From assembly GCF_904849725.1 (NCBI RefSeq), contig NC_058523.1, forward strand, positions 206,921,689 through 206,985,688: 64,000 bases of DNA. Direction: 5' to 3'. How positions within the stretch are numbered: position 1 is the first letter of the stretch; each line of letters starts with the position of its first letter. Positions 1 through 11,501 of the stretch are shown here, one piece after another. The notes beneath the pieces are model-generated. The model saw only the letters and a list, made by a program, of their open reading frames with translations, was not told the DNA's origin and searched no databases. Origin of the DNA: Hordeum vulgare subsp. vulgare. Its lineage: Eukaryota; Streptophyta; Magnoliopsida; Poales; Poaceae. A program made the translations under genes and the position numbers.

Positions 1-230
1 TAGCTCAATGAAAGAAATCACAGGTTGAAAATATCTTATGATCAAAGGATTGGTGGGTTTAAATATCTCACTCTTGAAACAAATTCCCTTCAAGACTCCT
101 CATGAGTCATGAATGCTATAACACCACCTCAAAGGATAAGGAAGAATTGAACTTTTAAATGCAAGATATGAATACTTGAGGTTCTCCTAAAAGAATCTTG
201 AAGAACACTTCAAGAATAAATTACATCCTG
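1..230. other. Unassigned sequence at left edge
   Basis: AT-rich sequence that does not match the Sabrina-like LTR beginning at about 231. In the full LTR copy at 25803-27293 different sequence stands at the equivalent place. It is either another insertion that runs out of the window or a rearrangement joint. I see no coding potential or terminal motif. Confidence 0.4.
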
Positions 231-992
231 ATAATCATGCTCAAGATCAGAGGGGTATTAAATAGCATAATGGATATGAACATATAATCTTCCACCAAAT
301 AAACCATATAGTAATCACCTACAAGATGTAATCAACACTACTTGTCACCCACAAGCACCAATCTATAGTTCCGGTACAAATATTGAACACAAGAAATGGA
401 CTAGGGTTTGGGAGGAGTTGGTGTTGTTGAAGATAGCCCTCCCCGAGATGGGAGAGTTGTTGGTGATGATGATGACGATGATTTCCCCCTCCGGGAGGGC
501 AGTTCCCCCGACAGAATCGCTCCGCGGGAGGGCAAAAGTGCTCCTGCCCAAGTTCCGCCTCGAGACGGCGGGGTTTCGTCATGAAAGTCTGCTCCTCCTC
601 TTTTCGAGGTCAAAATGACTTACATACTAGAAGAGGGGTACCAGAGGTGGGCCTGGGTGAGCACAACCCACCGGGGCGTGCCTGGGCTCCCTGGCTCGCC
701 CAGGTGGGTTGTGCCCACCTGGTGGGCCCCCTCTGGTACTTATTTGCTCCAATATTCCTCAAATATTCCATAACAATTCCTCGTAAAGCTTCAGCTCATT
801 TGGAATTGTGCAGAATAGGTAGCCTGATGTAGCTTTTTCAGCTCCAAATTTCCACCTACCAGAACTCTCCCCCTTTGTGTATACCATGCATATTATGAGA
901 GAAAATGCATTAGAATTACTCCAAAAAGCATTATTATACAATAAAACAACATAAATAATAGTAGGTAAACATGATGCAAAATGGACGTATCA
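231..992 (-). repeat. Partial 3' LTR of the Sabrina-like element
   Basis: Nearly the same sequence as 26547-27293, ending with cgtatca at 992, which is the LTR start TGATACG on the minus strand. Only the first half of the LTR in element orientation is present. The rest is replaced by unrelated sequence at 1-230. The position matching the minus-strand TATA motif at 26942-26949 is mutated here. Confidence 0.8.
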
Positions 993-1006
993 TCTCCCCC
1001 AAGCTT
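993..1006 (-). other. Polypurine tract of the Sabrina-like element
   Basis: On the minus strand the sequence AAGCTTGGGGGAGA sits directly before the LTR start. This is the expected primer for plus-strand DNA synthesis and fixes the element's orientation. Confidence 0.8.
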
Positions 1007-2583
1007 AGACCTCGCTTGTCCTCAAGAGAAAACCGAAATCAAGAAACATGTCCACATGCTTAGAGGGAGAGGTGTCGATAAAAACAAAAATACGGACATA
1101 GTAGCGTCATGTAACTAATTATAACAACAACAAACTTTAACATAAAACATGTATCGTAAAACTTTTATCGTAGTCTTCTCATGAACAAGTGACAATTCAT
1201 CACAACATCGAAGTATAAAGCATAAACTCTATCAGAAACCAACAAACTATGTTCTTAGTCAACTTTGCAACTACAATTCACCATATTTTCAGGAAGGGTC
1301 ACATATCGGAGCCTTCAGGCAAGTCCACATACTCAACCATCATTTAGTCTTCTATGATTGCTAACACTCACCACATACACATGAGAAAAACGTTTCAACC
1401 AGACACATAGAAAGATAGGGGCTTATAATTTCGCCTGCCAACGAATTCACCTCAAGGGTGATGTCAACAATAATAACTCATGCTACGCATATTCAACTGG
1501 ATATATGTGCCTAGATATTTCCTCACCACATGATGCTTGCCAAAGGAGAAAATAAAAAGGAATATAGAGAAAAACTTTGACTCTTGCATGAAAGTAAGTA
1601 CATAAAAGTAAAAGATAGGCCCTTCGCAGAGGGACGCGGAGATTTCTATGCGATTTTTGTTTGTATGCTCAACCCCTTAGTGCAACAGAACATCACGTTA
1701 TATTGCCCCTTGTGATGGCAACCTTTATTATGAAGTCTGTCGCTTTTATTCTTCACCATCACAAGTTCGTACAAGGCTCAATTTTCCCTTACACTAAATG
1801 ATCATACACTTTTTGAAGCAATTTTTATTTCCCTTTTTGCACCAATGAAACTTACTTTAAGGATCTTACACAATCCATAGGTAGGTATGGTGGACTCTCA
1901 AACAAGATTTTGGTTTAAGGGTTTTGGATGCACAAGTAGTATCTCTACTTAGTGCGGAATTTTTGGCTAGCAAAGATAGGGGCAAGCACCACATGTTGAA
2001 GGATCCATGACAATATAACTTCTTTGTGAATGTGAAAAATAATAATTCATTACGTTGTCTTCCTTGTCCAACGTCAACAATTTTGGCATATAATATTTTG
2101 ATGGGTGCTCACAATCACAAAATGTTCCCATGATAGTGTATTTGCATGTGAATCTCCTCTTTCCTTATTAATTCTTTCATGAGTTGCATCATTGAACAAT
2201 GTTATGTTTGTCAATCTACAATAAAAATTTCTACTTATAGTTTTCCTTGTGTAGTATAATGACTTACCATATGATTAGCATATGATCTTTTTCATTTATT
2301 TCCTTTCTTTTTATTGAAACAAGAAAGTAAAGAAGGCAAAACTCAAACTAAACTTTATTATATATCTCGCACACGATTGCATAGATTGATCAGTAAGCAA
2401 ACTCTTGGAAAGAAAGGATTGAACTAAACTTTTATTCATCTAAAGCAAAAGATAACCATGGATCGAACTAAGAAAAGTAAATGCCAAAGATAGTGGAGAT
2501 GATACAATACCGAGTCACCTCCCCCAAGCTTGGCGAAAGCCAAGGGGAGTGCCCATACCCGATACTAAATTTTATTTATGTGT
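1007..2583 (-). other. 3' untranslated region of the Sabrina-like element
   Basis: AT-rich, without long frames. Part of it is homologous to 49750-49910 in the plus-strand copy: both contain the run ttccgcactaagta followed by tactacttgtgcatcca. This shows a common family and a conserved non-coding 3' region of over 1.5 kb between accessory ORF and LTR. Confidence 0.7.
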
Positions 2584-3090
2584 TCAAGAAGGAGGTGGTG
2601 GTGATGAAGTAGAAGCAATCTTGTCCTCCAGTTTCCATGGCAGAGGCTCACCATCATAATAGGAAGAGTGAGTCTCTCGGATCCAGCAACTAGCAGCCAA
2701 ACTCATACCTTTAAACATTGCCTCATATTCAAAGACTTGGCTTTGAAGGTCGTGGATCTGGCTATCGAGGAACTTGATTTGCTCGTTGAGGGAGAAGCCG
2801 ATGTCCTTCATGGACTTGCCATCCACCTTCAGATAACGAGTGTAGTCCGCGATCATGAGGAGATTGGCACTGAGCCCACGTTCCACCATCCCCTTGCATC
2901 GGAAGACTTCCTCCTCCATAGCTTAAAGCCTGGCCTCCACGGATCCCGTCCCCTTGGGTCCTTGCACATCGCGGATGTGCAGAAGCCCATCGTGCATCCT
3001 AGTAGCTTGAGGGTGCTGCATCACTTCCCGTAGATATGGGTTGATGACGTTGTTGAAGAACTTGTCCTTGGTGGAGCTTGAAGCGGCCAT
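2584..3090 (-). pseudogene. Accessory ORF between pol and 3' LTR, coiled-coil protein, one internal stop
   Basis: I recognise no domain of known function. An ATG at 3090 opens a frame of about 168 codons that ends just before 2584 and is broken only by a TAA at 2920-2922 (context ARL-stop-AMEEE). The N-terminal third is Ser-rich then mixed. Residues about 85-125 contain heptad-like stretches (NEQIKFLDSQIHDLQSQVFE), suggesting a coiled coil. The C-terminus is Pro-rich. There is no signal peptide or membrane segment. The frame lies downstream of integrase, where Athila-lineage relatives such as Bagy-2 carry an env-like gene made from a spliced RNA. A pyrimidine tract ending in CAG stands 13 bases before the ATG. 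Near-intact coding sequence next to a heavily broken pol suggests it was once a real gene. Its function is unknown. Confidence 0.65.
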
Positions 3091-3102
3091 GGTGGATTGG
3101 AT

Positions 3103-3136
3103 CTGACAGAAAACAGGAATAAAAGAAAACAGGAGA
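3103..3136 (-). promoter_or_regulatory. Pyrimidine tract and putative 3' splice site before the accessory ORF
   Basis: Minus-strand sequence is a run of T and C ending TTCCTGTTTTCTGTCAG, followed 12 bases later by the ATG at 3090. It has the form of a plant 3' splice acceptor and would allow the accessory ORF to be made from a spliced subgenomic RNA. Confidence 0.45.
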
Positions 3137-3398
3137 TTTCTCCACGACACGGAGGTCAACAGGTTCGGGGGGTATATAAAGATTTTTTATCTTGGGGAAC
3201 AAATAGAATAGAAGAAAAATGGAGTCCAGAAAGTACCCGAGGTGTGGCAAGCCACGCGTGCCCTGGTGTATCGTGCCGAGTAGGGTCACTTTCCTGGAAG
3301 TTTCTTATTTTCCTAATTTTTTAAATATTCCAAAAGTGACAAAAAATATTTTTGAGGATTTTTCAGAATCCGTTAGAGTATCACGCACCTCCCTTTTT
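3137..3398 (-). other. Spacer between pol and the accessory ORF
   Basis: No reading frame. On the minus strand it contains a TATATA-type motif near 3172-3180, about 85 bases before the accessory ATG. This could be a core promoter or simply part of an intron. Confidence 0.4.
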
Positions 3399-4588
3399 TC
3401 ACAATTCTAGATTGTTCCGGAAGGTTTGTTTTATGTGTTCTTCCGGTGTCATAGTTTGGATAATATTGCTTTCAACATTAATGGGCATACCTGAAATATA
3501 ATGTTTTATTCGTTTCCCATTGACAACCGTTGGGTTAGTACCTTCGGCATTATTTATTTTGATACCTCCGGATCGATAGACCTCCTCGACAACGTAGAGT
3601 CCTTCCCATTTGGAGAGGATTTTTCCTGCAAAGAATGTGAAACGAGAGTTGTACAAAAGAACATATTCTCCAACTTTGAACTCACGCTTTTGGATTCTTT
3701 TGTCATGCCGTCTTTTAACTTTTTATTAACTAAATTTGCATTTCCATAAGCTTGGGTTCGCCATTCATCTAATGAGCTAATGTCAAATAACCTTTTTTCA
3801 CCAGCAAATTTGAAATCGTAATTGAGTTCTTTCATTGCCCAATATGCTTTATGTTCTAACTCAAGAGGCAAATGACAAGCTTTTCCATAAACCATTTTAT
3901 AAGGAAACATACCATATAATTTTTATATGTTGTTCTATAAACCCAAAGTGCATCATCTAATTTCTTAGACCAATTCTTCCAGGACCTATTAACAGTCTTT
4001 TGTAAGATTAGTTTTATTTCTCTATTGCTAAGTTCAACTTGACCACTAGACTAAGGATGATAAGGTGATGCAATTCTATGGTTAACATCATACTTAGCTA
4101 GAATTTTGCGGAAAGCACCATGAATATAGTGTGAACCACCATGAGTCATTAAATATCTAGGGACTCCAAACCTTGGGAAAATAACTTCCTTAAGCTTTTT
4201 AATAGAGGTGTTGTGAGCAGCACTACTAGTTGGAATAGCTTCTACCCACTTAGTAACATAATCAACAGCAACCAAAATATGTGTATACCCATTAGAGGAA
4301 GGAAAAGGTCCCATGAAATCAAACCCCCAAACATCAAATGGTTCAATGCAAGTGCATAATTCATAGACATTTCTTGAGGCTTACCGATATTACCTATTCT
4401 TTGAAATTCATCACAAGATGAGACAAACTTACGGGCATCCTTGAAGAGAGTGGGCCAATAAAATCCATATTGTGATACCTTATGAGCGGTTTTGTCTCCT
4501 GCGTGATGCCCTCCATAAGATTTGGAGTGACATTTCCGTAGGATTTGTTCCTGTTCATGCTCAGGTACACGATGTCTAATAATACCAT
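3399..4588 (-). pseudogene. Integrase region of Sabrina-like pol
   Basis: Integrase inserts the retrotransposon cDNA into the chromosome. The order on the minus strand is: a remnant of the zinc-binding N-terminal region at about 4590-4394; the catalytic core at 4314-4051, with the first Asp in [12 protein letters not shown] and the region expected to hold the second ([11 protein letters not shown], where GSH lies at the usual D-N-G/GSH position); then the C-terminal part at 3910-3399 with [15 protein letters not shown]. The core ends in ASPYHP where the conserved sequence normally goes on to PQTNGQVE; here a stop (TAG) falls in that stretch. At least three frames are used, so frameshifts are present. 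Pol ends at about 3399. Confidence 0.8.
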
Positions 4589-4633
4589 CTACTCCATTTT
4601 TAAAAAGATGTGGGTCATCCCAAAAGTAATTTC

Positions 4634-6061
4634 TTAAATCATAGAAGAATTTTTTCTTTTGTTGGCATAATCAGCATACCAAGGTGTACTATTAGAAACA
4701 TTTATTGCAGCTAATTTTTCATCAGGAAATCTATCATTAATACGTTGTGGTTCATCAAAAATATTTCCAAGCCTAGACAAGTTATCAGCTACGGGGTTCT
4801 CTGCTCCTTTCCTATCAGTGATATGCAAATCAAATTCTCGTAACAGAAGAACCCACCTGATGAGTCTAGGTTTAGCATCTTTATTTTCCATAAGATATTT
4901 AATAGCAGCATGATCAGTGTGAATAGTAACTTTAGAATCAACAATGTAAGATCTCAAATTATCACAAGCAAACACTATTGCTAAGAATTCTTTTCCAGAG
5001 TTTTACTAGCATAATGGATAACATTCAATTTCTTATCAACACTTTCTCCTAGAACAGCACCAACAACATAATCACTAGCATCACACATAATCTCAAAAGG
5101 CAAGTTCCATTCAGGTGGTTGAACAACAGGTGCAGTAATTAAGGCTTTCTTTAGTGTTTCGAAGGATTCCAAACAATCATCATCAAACACAAAAGGAATA
5201 CCCTTTTGCAAAAGATTTGTAAGAGGCCCAGAAATTTTAGAAAAGCCTTTGATAAACCTCCTATAGAAACCAGCATGACCAAGGAAACTACGAATACCAT
5301 TGATATCTTTTGGACATGGCATTTTCTCAATTGCATCAACCTTGGCTTTGTCCACCTCAATGCCTCTTTCAGAAATTTTATGGCCCAAAACAATACCTTC
5401 GTTATCCATAAAGTGACACTTCTACCAATTCAAGACAAGATTTGTTTGTTCACATGTCTGCAAAACTCGATCAAGATTGCTTAAACAATCATCAAAAGAC
5501 TTCCCACAAAAAGAAAAGTCATCCATGAAAACCTCAACAATCTTTTGACAAAAAATCAGAGAATATAGCAGTCATACATCTTTGAAAGGTAGCAGGTGCA
5601 TTACATAAACCAAAAGGCATACGTCTATGAGCATAAGTTCCAAATGACAAGTAAACGTGGTCTTTTCTTGATCAGGTTGTGGAACAGGTATTTGTGAAAA
5701 ACCAGAATATCCATCAAGAAAGCAAAAAATGTGTGTGCTTATATAATCTTTCTAACATTTGATCAATAAAAGGCAGAGGGTAATGATCTTTTCTAGTTGC
5801 TTTTTTTAATTTTATAAAATCAATTACCATTCTATAGCCTGTTACAATTCTTTGTGGAATAAGTTCATTCTTATCATTAGGAACAACGGTAATACGTCCC
5901 TTCTTAGGGACACAATGTATATGACTTACCCATCTACTATCAACTATAGGATAGATTATACCTTCTTCCAGAAGTTTCAATATTTCTATTATTTCCACTT
6001 CTTTCATCTTCGGATTTAACTGACATTGGTGATGAACAGCGGGTTTAGCATCAGGTTCCAT
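4634..6061 (-). pseudogene. Reverse transcriptase and RNase H of Sabrina-like pol
   Basis: The RT start is at 6061-5714 (WVSHIHCVPKKG, then GYRMVIDFIKLKKATRKDHY). The palm with the expected D-D motif falls in the broken stretch at about 5700-5410. The connection/thumb is at 5409-4981 (IRSFLGHAGFYRRFIKGFSK, then FEIMCDASDYVVGAVLG, the start of RNase H). RNase H continues at 4975-4634 (TDHAAIKYL, then RKGAENPVADNLSRL). These are standard Ty3/gypsy signatures, and the FYRRFIKGFSKI sequence is of Athila type. Several stops and shifts separate the pieces, including one at 4976-4980. The enzyme would have copied the element RNA in the particle. Confidence 0.85.
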
Positions 6062-6073
6062 ATTAATATTCTG

Positions 6074-6955
6074 CTAACATAGAATGGGACTAATGCCCTT
6101 AAGATCATCAAGAGTATATCCAATAGCAGCTTGGTGCTTCCTTAGAACTTTCAATAATCTTTCGTCTTCATGTTTTGAAAGGTTAGCAGTAATAATAACA
6201 GGATATATATTTTTCTCACCAAGATAAGCATATTTGAAAGTGTCTAGCAATTGTTTTAATTCAAACAAGGATCACCTTTAGGTGGAGGTGGTGTCCTAGA
6301 GTTTCAATAGGAAACTTGTGCTTAAGCAGAGGTTGTTGTTCAAAAAAGATTCTATCTATTTAATTTCTTTCACGCATATGCAAATAATTTTAATGGTCTA
6401 GCAAATATTGTTCTAAAGGATCCGTAGGAGGTACAACAATAGAAGCGAGACCAATAATTTCATCCTTACTAGGCAAATATTTCTTATGCGGTTGTCAACT
6501 AAACTTGGAAAAGTTAAATTCATGAGATTCATCACCAAAGCTAACACCGAAAGTTTGTTCCGTAAAATCTTTTTTGGCATAGATGGTGTTCAAGAAAGGT
6601 CTACCAAAGATAATGGGACAAAAGGTATCTTGTGGGGAGCCAAGAACAAGAAAATTAGTAGGGTATTTTATCTTCCCACACAAGACTTCAACATCTGTGA
6701 GAATCCCAATTGGTGATATAGTATCTCTATTGGCAAGTTTAATAGTAACATGTATGTCTTCTATTTCAGCAGGTGCTATTTCATTCTTGATTTCTTCATA
6801 TAAGGAAAAAAGGAATAGCACTCACACTAGCACCTAGGTCACATAACCCGTGATAACAGTGATCTCCTATCAGGCATGCCAATAACTGGTCTATGTTTAT
6901 CTTTTTATCCGGTTTGGCAATTCTAGAAGCTTCATTATAGAAGTAAATAACATGA
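6074..6955 (-). pseudogene. Aspartic protease region of Sabrina-like pol
   Basis: A retropepsin-like fold is seen on the minus strand: the active-site stretch CDLGASVSAIP at about 6840-6800, then VTIKLANRDTISPIG and the second conserved block FCPIIFGRPFLNTIYAKKDF at about 6600. The usual D-S/T-G is D-L-G here, as in the Fatima-like element of this window. The 6268-6074 segment links protease to RT. Upstream, the frame is interrupted at 6956-6960 by insertion of the element at 6961-19009 and resumes at 19015. Frame breaks occur near 6800 and 6490. Confidence 0.75.
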
Positions 6956-6960
6956 CCATT
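6956..6960. repeat. Target site duplication ccatt (left)
   Basis: ccatt directly before the LTR start at 6961. The same five bases follow the other LTR at 19010-19014. The 5-bp length fits LTR-retrotransposon integration. Confidence 0.9.
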
Positions 6961-7790
6961 TGTCGGTGCACTCATGACTGGGTCTGTAGTGCCACAGACT
7001 TGTGCATGGGCGTGAAGAGCCCCTGACAGTAGGGCGCGACAGGATCCAGACAAGACTCAGCCCCAAGGTATCCATGGCTCCGGCAAGCCTGCCTTGCCGG
7101 GAAGACACCCAAGGCCACGTCCGTCTAATGGACGTGATGACCGCACCTAGCACAAGGCCCCAACGAGCCTCCTTCGTCGGGAAGACAACATAAGCCCCCG
7201 GCAAGCTTCCTTGCTGGGACGAAGCACCAAGGCCCCGTCAAGCAACCTTTCCCGGGACGACGTGGGAGCACACCAGAGGGCGACCGCCCTTGCCACACTG
7301 CCACCACCCCCCCCCCCCCGAGTTCCAGCGCATTCCACATGCGCCAGCGGGGCGTCCAGGTGTCGAAACACCTGGACACATGTCTTCACCAACACTTAGC
7401 TGACATGGACAAGACGTGCATTTAATACACCTAACAACGATAGATGGATAAGCGCCACTGTAGGTTCACTGTAACATCTCGTGAACCTAACATCGAGTAA
7501 TGTAGGTGACCCCATTGCCTATAAAAGGAGGCCCTTAGCTCATTTACAAGGGGTTAGACTTTTTGGAGATTGGCCAAGAAGACAGTTATCATCACTGTAA
7601 ACGAACAACAAAAGAACGCTTACGATCAGACGAGCGGGACGTAGGGTTTTACGCGTAAGCGGTCCGAACCTGGGCAAAAAGGCTTGTCGGGTGTTGATCG
7701 TTAGATCCGCTCTTAACGTTGTTTTTCCCGCCCTACGATCACAAGGGAATCGTGTTGATCCCCATAGGTGTCGACCTAGCATCGCTGACA
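6961..7790 (+). repeat. 5' LTR of the non-autonomous element
   Basis: 830 bases, TG...CA ends. It contains TATAAAAG at 7520-7527, a C-run at about 7305-7319, and several short GCAAGC/GCCGGG repeats around 7080-7215. The copy at 18187-19009 is colinear. Confidence 0.9.
7520..7527 (+). promoter_or_regulatory. TATA box of the 5' LTR
   Basis: TATAAAAG in GC-rich surroundings, followed by GGAGGCCCTTAGCTC. The same motif is kept in the 3' LTR at 18736-18743. Transcription would start about 30 bases downstream. Confidence 0.7.
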
Positions 7791-7812
7791 TCTTTGGCAC
7801 ACCAAGTAGGGG
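7791..7812 (+). other. Putative primer-binding site
   Basis: TTTGGCACACCAAGTAGGGG begins just after the LTR end. It resembles the TGGCGCGCCAGGTAGGGG-type sites of several grass gypsy elements. Confidence 0.45.
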
Positions 7813-9888
7813 CGGGAAAAATACACGTGGAGCGGAGCAGGCTCAACGCCGGCTCCATCGAAGTTTGGGTGCTATGCCGCATTCCTTCAGAAACGGAGAT
7901 CCGCGACGGGCACCCTTTTCTCCTACGACTTCCCAAGGCTTACGCGAGCGTGATGCTACACGCGCGCGTGGGGCAGGGAGGCGGAGGCTCCAAGAGCAGC
8001 ATGGTCAGGTCTATGCGTCGCTCGGGGGGGGGGGGCAACGCGCAGCTATCGAGGGTGTGCCTGGGCGCTTCACAGAGGCCCCGGTGTATACTCTGGTGGA
8101 CGCACCTCCGTGGAGCGATGCATGGTCGTTGAGGATGTGCCACACGGTCCCGAAGCCCCGGCACGCACTCCAGTGTGAATGTTGCGCCCCTCAGAGCGTC
8201 GCATCGTCGCCCAAAGACGTGCTCGGGGGCTCCGCAAGCACGGCCTAGCAAGAGAAAAGCAAAAGGGGTTACACCCTGGCTGGCTCTTCCTCCAAGCGAC
8301 GGTCACATGCCATCGGCAAGAAGTCCTTGCCAAAGAAAGGACCACTAGGAGGGGTGATTTCCTGCTTGCCAAGGGCTCCTACGCCCCGGCGAAAGATTCA
8401 GGAGCCTGTCCACGGCGCACACAGATAAGTTTTTAAGTTTGAGATTCACATTTAGAGTACAAATATCCTTTGCTTTTTCCCTTTAGAAGTTTCAAATCTT
8501 TGTGTGAGGAGTTTGCGCGTACTGGGACTTTCCCAAAGCTTAGTGCACATTGTCTTTGTTTTGAACTCATTCAAATGACCTGAATGGCCACAGAGCGCCT
8601 TCGAACAGTTGCGAACCTGATCAACAGAGCAAGCAGCTACATAGCACCCGATTTCGACTCAAGTTCCGTTGGCGATTTCCATGGTTGCACCGAACGCGGC
8701 AAGGATTCTTGCCGGTAGTCGCCGGCAAGCTCCCAGATATGCAAGAACAAATCGCACAAAGAACGGAATCGAAAAAGGGAAAAATAGTATTTTTCATTCA
8801 TATGAATAGATACATTCGGCTTCACTTACAAAGCGTGGTAGTCCTAACCTAAAGACTCCGTCTTTTGACGAGGTCCAACCCGCACGGAGGAGTGAAGTTC
8901 AAAAAGACAAAAAGGCGGAGCCCGCGGCGCGGTCAGGGCCGGCCCCTCAGGGTCGGCGCAGCGCCAGTGAGAACGAGACGGCCCTCGACGGGAGCCACCT
9001 GGCCGCCCTCCGGCCGAGGTGCGGAGGGCGGGGCACAGGAAGGGGCGAAGGATCCGGAGCTGGCGGGTGCGCCTCCTCCCAGTGCCAGGGGACCAATACA
9101 CGCTACGGTGAGGTGGCCCAAGCAGAGGACCTGGAGAAGTCAGAGCTGGTGGAGGTGCCTCCTCCTCAAACACGAGGTACCGACGCTCGCTCCGGCAAGG
9201 CGATCCCGTCGGGCGGGGGCGAGCCGCGGGCTAGCCGCGGTGGTGAGGTCTACCTCCGGTTAGGGCCCGGGGAGTCAACACCCAGTTTGACACCCCATGT
9301 CCCTAACCCAAACAGACCCCGCCGCCACCACTGTCCTCCTCGTTGCTATGGCTCGAGGCAGGACAGTCGGCATCGCTCGGGCTCCCTTTGCAGCAGTCAA
9401 GAAGCACACATGGGGCCCCCTAAAGCAAGATGGAGGGCTGCCACAGAAGCAATCCCCGATAAGGCAGAGGTGTTGGAGTAGCTCTCCACCTCCCCCGGCC
9501 TCGACCTCCGCGGCGACCTCGGCCCCTCGCCCTTCCTGCAACACGGGCGTTTGGGGCGCCTTCCGCCGCGGCACCCCCAGAAGTTGTGGCATGATCCGAG
9601 CAGGATCCCCTCGCTGCCCTCACGGCAGATGGTGGCCGACCCCGTCTGCTAACCATGGTTAGGGACAAGCGCCACCACCGGACAGAAGAAGATTCAGAAG
9701 ACCAAGATCGAGGAGTTGGTGGATTCAGAGGGAGTTGGGTGAGAAAAACCCCTCGCGGACCCTCCCAATTTATAGGACGGGGCGCGGGGGCTAGCCTCCC
9801 TTACTCCAGAAGCCACCACCCCCTACAACCAACCGCTCGAGCTCACGGGCGAACAGAGAACCGCCCTGATGCGCCAATGCATGCACGG
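7813..9888 (+). other. Internal region of the non-autonomous element, left part, no recognisable gene
   Basis: Many overlapping frames exist on both strands because the stretch 8850-9780 is GC-rich, but none shows a known domain or a consistent coding pattern. A G-run lies at 8026-8035. A small AT-richer block at 8430-8830 separates a GC-rich proximal part from the GC-rich distal part. It may hold packaging and dimerisation signals or captured host sequence. I cannot tell which. Confidence 0.55.
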
Positions 9889-9893
9889 GCGGG
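9889..9893. repeat. Target site duplication gcggg (left)
   Basis: gcggg precedes the LTR start at 9894. The same five bases follow the other LTR at 17931-17935. Confidence 0.92.
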
Positions 9894-11442
9894 TGATACG
9901 TCTCCAACATATCTATAATTTTTGATGGTTTCATGCTCTTATCTTGTCAAACTTTGGATGTTATGCATGCCTTTTATATATTTTTTGGGACAAACTTATT
10001 AACTCAGTGCCAAGTGCCAGTTCCTATTTTTCCATGTTTTTGACCCCTTTTGAGAGAGGATTTTGAAACAGAGTCCCAACGGAAGAAAATCCCCGAAAAG
10101 ATTTTTTTCGTAACGGAAGAAGATCGGGATGCTTGAGAGCCAAGGCAGGGGAGCCTCAGGGGCCCCACAAGCCCCCGCCCCGCGGCCAGGGGGAGGACGC
10201 GGCCCACAGGCTTGTGGGCCCCCTGGGCGCCCTCTGCCCTAGGGGTTGCACCTATAAATTCCCTAAAAATCCCAAAAAAGTCAGGAGATCATCGAAATTA
10301 CTTTTCCGCCGACTCAAGCTTCTGTCTCCGTAAGATCCCATCTGGGGCACGTTTTGGTGCCCTGCCGGAGGGGAGATTCGGATACAGAGGGCTTCTTCAT
10401 CAACACCATGACCTCTCTGATGACGCGTGAGTAGTTGACCATAGAACTATGGGTCCATAGCTAGTAACTAGATGGCTTCTTCTCTCTCTTGGATCTTGAG
10501 TACAAAGTTCTCCATGATCTTCATGGAGATCTATCCAATGTAATCTTCTTTTGCGGTGTGTTTGTGGAGATCCGATGAATTGTGGATTTACGATCAGATT
10601 ATCTATGAATCTTATTTGAGTTTCTTTTGATATCTGTTATGCATGATTTCATATCCTTGTAGTTCTCTTTGAGTTGTGGGTTTTGTCTGGCCAACTAGAT
10701 CTATGATTCTTGCAATGGGGGAAGTGCTTGGTTTTGGGTTCATACCGTGCGGTGACCTCACCCAGTGACAGAAGGGGTAGCGAGGCACGCATCGTGTCGT
10801 TGCCATCAAAGGTAAAAAGATGGGGTTTTCATTATTGGTTTGAGATTATCCCTCTACATCATGTCATCTTGCTTAAGGCGTTACTCTGTTCGTCATGAAC
10901 TCAATACACTAGATGCATGCTGGATAGCGGTCGATGTGTGTAGTAATAGTAGTAGATGCAGAAAGTATCAGTCTATTTGTCTCGGACGTGATGCCAATAT
11001 GTATGATCATTGCCTTAGATATCGTCATGACTTTGCGCAGTTCTATCAATTGCTCGACAGTAATTTGTTCACCCACCGTGATATTTGCTATTTTGAGAGA
11101 AGCCTCTAGTGAACACTATGGCCCCCGGGTCTACTCCACACCATATTTTCAGCCTTACACTTTTTACTTCGTTGCACTTTACGCCTTCAGATCTCACTTT
11201 GCAAACAATCTTGAAGGGATTGACAACCCCTTTGAAGCGTTGGGTGCAAGCTGTTTGTGTTTGCGTGGGTACTCTGTACTTGACGAGACCCTCCTTCTGG
11301 GTCGATACCTTGGTTCTCAAACTGAGGTAAATACTTACTGCTCCTGTGCTGCATCACCCTTTCCTCTTCAAGGGAAAAAACCAACACAATCCCAGTCTCC
11401 GTCAATGTGTGAGTTTCTGGTGCTGTTGTTTGAGAAGTAGCA
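9894..11442 (+). repeat. 5' LTR of the Fatima-like element
   Basis: Starts TGATACGTCTCCAACATATC and ends GAGAAGTAGCA. Includes a TATA box at 10253-10260 and a GC-rich stretch before it (10135-10245). Confidence 0.92.
10253..10260 (+). promoter_or_regulatory. TATA box of the Fatima-like LTR
   Basis: TATAAATT after a GC-rich block. The same motif is intact in the 3' LTR at 16740-16747. Confidence 0.7.
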
Positions 11443-11452
11443 GAAGGATTTC

Positions 11453-11470
11453 TGGTGCCGTTGCCGGGGA
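11453..11470 (+). other. Primer-binding site of the Fatima-like element
   Basis: TGGTGCCGTTGCCGGGGA, ten bases after the LTR end. It corresponds to TGGCGCCATTGCGAGGGA of the Sabrina-like element, which suggests the two elements prime with the same tRNA. Confidence 0.75.
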
Positions 11471-11501
11471 GGAAGATCAAGTCAAGGACTCATCCAAGTA
11501 G

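Noticed and set aside
319..832. Several overlapping short ORFs with His- and Gly-rich products
   Set aside because: They lie in the LTR on both strands, recur in the other LTR copies with different breaks, and follow GAT/ATC repeats. No domain.
7002..9918. Dense overlapping ORFs on both strands, up to 185 codons
   Set aside because: Explained by high GC content of the non-autonomous element and its LTR. No domain, no preferred frame.
10133..11440. ORFs in the Fatima-like LTR, repeated at 16502-17928
   Set aside because: They recur in both LTRs and overlap the promoter. Not coding.
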